The position numbers and the translations under genes were made by a program. A stretch of DNA of 8,088 bases. Origin: Candidatus Calidifonticultor daggyaiensis. GTDB taxonomy: Bacteria > Actinomycetota > Humimicrobiia > Humimicrobiales > Humimicrobiaceae. The stretch is from the NCBI GenBank assembly GCA_015661035.1, contig JACVJA010000053.1, positions 1 through 8,088 of the forward strand. The letters run 5' to 3'. Of this stretch, positions 5,416 through 8,088 are shown one piece after another. The notes under the pieces are model-generated. The model did no database searches and had not been told where the DNA came from. It was given only the letters and a program-made list of their open reading frames with translations. Each line of letters begins with the position of its first letter. Within the stretch, counting starts at the first letter, position 1.

Positions 5416-7220
5416 TTAATAATGTATTTAAAAACAATATAGATGTTTTTGGGCATGGTGATGAAAATATAATCACAATTAATGTTAATAATAAGGATTA
5501 TAAAGTGGATAAAAATAAAACAATAATGCAGGCACTTGATGAAATTGGTTATCATATCCCTCGACTATGTTATCATCCTAAATTATCAATTGAAGGTGCT
5601 TGTAGACTTTGTATTGTAGAAGTTGATGGTATGCCAAATTATGTAACAAGTTGTACCACAAGAGTGGCAGAAGGAATGAAAATAAAGACAAATACAGCTC
5701 AACTAAGAAGGGCTAGAAGAGACATATTAGAGCTTCTACTTGATAATCACCCTGTAGACTGCAATACCTGTGAGAGAGACGGCAATTGTGAACTTCAAGC
5801 AACTGCAAGATCAGTTGGTATAAAAATGAGACATTTTGAAGGTGAAAAAAGGAATTATATTATTGATTTTTCTTCACCTGCTATAATAAGGGACCCAAAT
5901 AAATGTATACTTTGCGGTAGATGTGTAAGGTTATGCAGTGAAATTCAGGGTGTTTTTGCAATAGACTTTGCTAATAGGGGTTTCGACTCAACTGTAATGA
6001 CTGCATTTAATTCCCCAATTAATAGTTCAGTTTGTATAAATTGCGGTCAATGCATAAATGTCTGCCCAACTGCGGCATTATCAGAAAAATATTATACTGT
6101 AGAGCTATTTAAAGAATTATCAGAGAACAAAAAATTAAAAATAGTCCAAGTTGCACCAGCTGTAAGAGCAGCTATTGGAGAAGCTTTTGGACTTGAACCT
6201 GGCCGCAATATGGAGAAACAATTAGTTGGTGCTCTTAGAAAATTAGGTTTTGATTTAGTTTTCGATACACAATTTAGTGCAGACCTTACAATAATGGAAG
6301 AAGGCCATGAATTTCTTGAAAGATTAACAAATAACGGAACTTTGCCAATGTTAACATCATGCTCACCTGCTTGGATTAAATTTGTTGAGCAGTTTTATCC
6401 AGAATTTATTTCAAATGTTTCAACTTGTAAATCTCCTATGAGCATGATGAGTTCAGTTTTAAAAACTTATTATGCCAAAAAAAGAGGTGTTGATCCAAAA
6501 GATATTTTAAGTGTTGCTGTTATGCCTTGTACAGCTAAAAAATATGAAGCCCAAAGAGAAGAATTAAAAATTGACGGCAATAGACTGACAGATATTGTGG
6601 TGACAACAAGAGAAATTGCTTGGATGATAAAATCTGCTGGTATTGACCTTTTAACTACGGAACTTGAAGATTTTGATAATTTGTTTGGTTTTTCTAGCGG
6701 AGCTGCAACGATATTTGGAGTTACCGGTGGAGTTATGGAAGCTGCTTTAAGGACTGCTCATGAGCTTTATTTAGGTGAAACATTAGTTGACATTGAATTT
6801 AAAGATTTAAGAGGCTTTAAAGGTATTAAAGAAGCAGAAGTTAAAATGGGAGATAAATTAGTTAGAATTGCTGTAGCACATGGAATAAGCAATACCCATA
6901 AAATTTTAAAAACTGTAAAAGAAGACCCAAATAAGTACCATTTTATCGAGATTATGTCTTGTCCTGGCGGTTGTATTAATGGGGGAGGCCAGCCTTATGC
7001 TACTCATGGATATACAGCTCTTGATGAAAGACTTCTACAAAAGAGAGCTTCAGTCTTATATGAAATAGATAGAGCTAAAACAGTAAGAAGAAGCCATGAA
7101 AATCCTGAGATACAAAGAATCTATAAAGAGTTTTTTGGCAGGCCTTTAAGCCATAAATCACATGAAATTTTACACACCCATTATACTGAAAAATTTCCTA
7201 AAGGTGTTTATAAGAAATAA
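5412..7220 (+). CDS. hydA: [FeFe]-hydrogenase catalytic subunit HydA
   Basis: HydA catalyses reversible H2 oxidation and proton reduction at the H-cluster and passes electrons through iron-sulfur clusters to HydB/HydC. The 602-residue protein has the modular M3-type layout. It starts with a plant-type [2Fe-2S] domain (Cys53, 64, 67, 81). Next is the His-Cys [4Fe-4S] site HPVDCNTCERDGNC (His113, Cys117, 120, 126). Two 4Fe-4S ferredoxin motifs follow: CILCGRCVRLC (165-175) and CINCGQCINVC (208-218). The H-cluster domain contains L1 TSCSPAW (315-321), L2 MPCTAKKYE (371-379) and L3 EIMSCPGGCINGGGQP (513-528). The TIMEE segment used in proton transfer is present. A small-subunit-like C-terminus is fused on (RRSHENP to HEILHTHY), as in monomeric and trimeric enzymes. 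There is no signal peptide, so the protein is cytoplasmic. L1 has Ser where C. pasteurianum CpI has the second of two adjacent Cys (TSCCPGW). It would need HydE, HydF and HydG, none of which are in the window. Confidence 0.96.
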   Translation: MINNVFKNNIDVFGHGDENIITINVNNKDYKVDKNKTIMQALDEIGYHIPRLCYHPKLSIEGACRLCIVEVDGMPNYVTSCTTRVAEGMKIKTNTAQLRRARRDILELLLDNHPVDCNTCERDGNCELQATARSVGIKMRHFEGEKRNYIIDFSSPAIIRDPNKCILCGRCVRLCSEIQGVFAIDFANRGFDSTVMTAFNSPINSSVCINCGQCINVCPTAALSEKYYTVELFKELSENKKLKIVQVAPAVRAAIGEAFGLEPGRNMEKQLVGALRKLGFDLVFDTQFSADLTIMEEGHEFLERLTNNGTLPMLTSCSPAWIKFVEQFYPEFISNVSTCKSPMSMMSSVLKTYYAKKRGVDPKDILSVAVMPCTAKKYEAQREELKIDGNRLTDIVVTTREIAWMIKSAGIDLLTTELEDFDNLFGFSSGAATIFGVTGGVMEAALRTAHELYLGETLVDIEFKDLRGFKGIKEAEVKMGDKLVRIAVAHGISNTHKILKTVKEDPNKYHFIEIMSCPGGCINGGGQPYATHGYTALDERLLQKRASVLYEIDRAKTVRRSHENPEIQRIYKEFFGRPLSHKSHEILHTHYTEKFPKGVYKK

Positions 7221-7232
7221 AATTTTATAAAT

Positions 7233-7260
7233 TATAAAAGTAGTTATATAAAAGTAGTTA
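7233..7260. repeat. Perfect 14-bp tandem duplication between hydA and hydC
   Basis: TATAAAAGTAGTTA occurs twice head to tail (7233-7246 and 7247-7260). A partial third copy, TTAAAAGG, follows. It begins 12 bp after the hydA stop codon. It may be a duplicated protein-binding site or a replication-slippage product. I do not recognise the motif. Confidence 0.6.
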
Positions 7261-7350
7261 TTAAAAGGATAAGGTAAAATAATTTTTAACTAATAAATTT
7301 GGAAAATAAATATAAATAATCAAAAAGTTTTTAAAATATTTATTAACTTA

Positions 7351-7359
7351 AGAGGTGAT
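7351..7359 (+). promoter_or_regulatory. Ribosome binding site of hydC
   Basis: AGAGGTGAT, a strong Shine-Dalgarno match, ends 3 nt before the ATG at 7363 (core GAGGTG about 5 nt away). It fixes the start. It also shows hydC is translated independently of hydA, 142 bp upstream. Confidence 0.75.
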
Positions 7360-7362
7360 TAA

Positions 7363-7905
7363 ATGGAAAATCTTACAAAAAATGAAGATAAAAATTTAAA
7401 CTTAGTAGAAGCCGATAAAAAAAAAGAAGAATTTATAAATTATTTAGAAGAAAAAAGAAAATTAGGGTATTATAATTCAGCACTGATGTCCATACTTCAT
7501 AAAGCTCAGGAGTTATATGGTTATATTAGTCCAGAAGTTATTAATGAGATTTCTTTAAGATTAGGTATGCCTACAGCAAAAATTTGGGGTATTGTTACTT
7601 TTTATCATTATTTTACCTTAAAGCCAAGAGGTAAATATGTTATTTCTGTATGCTTAGGTACAGCATGTTACGTTAAAGGTTCAAAAAGAATTTTAAACAA
7701 ACTTAAAGAACTTTTGAAAATTGAATTAAATCAAACTACTCCAGATGGTCTATTTACTATTGAGGCAAAATATTGCTTAGGGTGTTGTGGGCTTGCACCT
7801 GTAATGATGATAAATAATAAGGTTTATGAAAAGTTGACAACAAAAAAATTAATAGAAATTATTGAAACTTTAAAATCTTCTTATTATAAAACAACAAAAG
7901 CTTAA
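7363..7905 (+). CDS. hydC: HydC, NuoE-like [2Fe-2S] subunit of NAD-linked hydrogenase
   Basis: This is the small electron-transfer subunit that pairs with HydB/NuoF in NAD-linked hydrogenases and in complex I. The 180-residue protein has a charged N-terminal extension of about 25 residues. A helical NuoE region follows, with ILHKAQELYGYI and GIVTFYHYF. The thioredoxin-like domain has all four [2Fe-2S] ligands: Cys97 and Cys102 in VCLGTAC, and Cys138 and Cys142 in CLGCC (Cys141 is extra). The length is normal for NuoE/HydC. It lies downstream of hydA rather than first in the cluster, a common position, and is separated by 142 bp. A weak TATAAA (7311-7316) with TTAACT (7286-7291) could be an internal promoter, but the 19-bp spacing makes this doubtful. 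Read-through from hydA is equally possible because I see no terminator between them. Confidence 0.95.
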   Translation: MENLTKNEDKNLNLVEADKKKEEFINYLEEKRKLGYYNSALMSILHKAQELYGYISPEVINEISLRLGMPTAKIWGIVTFYHYFTLKPRGKYVISVCLGTACYVKGSKRILNKLKELLKIELNQTTPDGLFTIEAKYCLGCCGLAPVMMINNKVYEKLTTKKLIEIIETLKSSYYKTTKA

Positions 7906-8053
7906 AAAATATAAAAAATAAAAATTTTTTTATTTGTCTTTAAGAGCTAATAAATGTTATTATAACCTAAAATAATAATTTATATTTAGTTAACTTTTTA
8001 TAAAAATAATCTTGTATAAAAAATTAAAAACTTTAACACAAGAGGAGGTAAAA
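7906..8053. other. Intergenic region ahead of the response-regulator gene
   Basis: A run of A (7913-7924, interrupted by one T) followed by a run of T (7925-7935, interrupted by one A) could fold into an all-A/T hairpin after hydC, but there is no G/C stem, so termination is doubtful. Two short perfect palindromes follow: GTTATTATAAC (7956-7966) and AGTTAACT (7988-7995). CTTGT (8011-8015) is complementary to ACAAG (8038-8042), which abuts the ribosome binding site. TATAAA (8015-8020) is a possible -10. None is secure. Confidence 0.3.
8043..8049 (+). promoter_or_regulatory. Ribosome binding site of the response-regulator gene
   Basis: AGGAGGT is a full Shine-Dalgarno core ending 4 nt before TTG at 8054. 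It is the main reason for accepting the rare TTG start, since no ATG or GTG lies in that frame nearby. Confidence 0.75.
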
Positions 8054-8088
8054 TTGGCGGAGAAAAAAATTTTAGTAATTGATGATGA
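8054..8088 (+). CDS. Response-regulator receiver protein, N-terminal fragment
   Basis: Only 11 full codons are in the window: MAEKKILVIDD, followed by a GA- start of the next codon (Asp or Glu). The pattern of two lysines, a hydrophobic beta strand (ILVI) and an acidic pair is the standard start of a CheY-like receiver domain. The acidic pair forms the Mg2+ pocket next to the phospho-acceptor Asp, which would lie beyond the edge. The output domain, if any, cannot be seen. It follows hydC on the same strand by 148 bp and is the natural candidate partner of the kinase at 1457. The TTG start is supported by its strong ribosome binding site. Receiver assignment is likely; the pairing is inference. 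Confidence 0.75.
   Translation, partial: MAEKKILVIDD

Noticed and set aside
7913..7935. Intrinsic terminator after hydC
   Set aside because: The inverted A/T runs contain no G or C and force a very small loop, so the hairpin would be weak. It is described under the intergenic region only.

Overview
The window is very A+T-rich DNA, including the gene bodies and third codon positions. It looks like part of the chromosome of an anaerobic, fermentative, hydrogen-metabolising bacterium. The evidence is a complete NAD-linked, multi-subunit [FeFe]-hydrogenase gene set with many iron-sulfur motifs, plus the nickel-insertion GTPase HypB. The lineage cannot be fixed from this sequence. Low-G+C Clostridia fit, but so do other AT-rich anaerobic phyla such as Elusimicrobiota-like lineages. 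There are no tRNA or rRNA genes, no insertion sequences and no CRISPR array.

Layout. Positions 1-74 hold the 5' end of a leftward gene whose N-terminus resembles the DUF1015 family. It diverges from hypB (297-956, GTG start). A 500-bp non-coding stretch follows. It contains two pairs of TTACAA boxes with 11-bp periodicity, an inverted GTTACAA/TTGTAAC pair, and four tandem 7-bp repeats that end 4 nt before the next gene. Then comes a tight rightward block: a small soluble histidine kinase without a sensor domain (1457-2221), a 1063-residue HydB/NuoF protein fused to a GltD/NfnB-like flavoprotein (2224-5415), and the [FeFe]-hydrogenase catalytic subunit HydA (5412-7220, 4-bp overlap with the gene before). 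After a 142-bp spacer carrying a perfect 14-bp tandem duplication comes the NuoE-like subunit HydC (7363-7905). The window ends in the first 11 codons of a probable response regulator (from 8054, TTG start).

How the parts fit. HydA, HydB and HydC match the trimeric NAD(H)-linked hydrogenase family that couples H2 to NAD(H) and often to ferredoxin. In this locus HydB also carries a complete GltD-like half with its own FAD and pyridine-nucleotide Rossmann motifs. That half is the type of module used by NfnB and by glutamate synthase small subunits, so the complex could also exchange electrons with NADP(H). The hydrogenase genes lie between a kinase and a probable receiver protein, and the kinase is translated almost directly into hydB. 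This suggests a dedicated two-component circuit that senses or adjusts hydrogenase state. The kinase has no visible input domain, so its signal may come through protein contact or cell redox state. The regulatory repeats ahead of the kinase are candidate operator sites, possibly for the response regulator itself.
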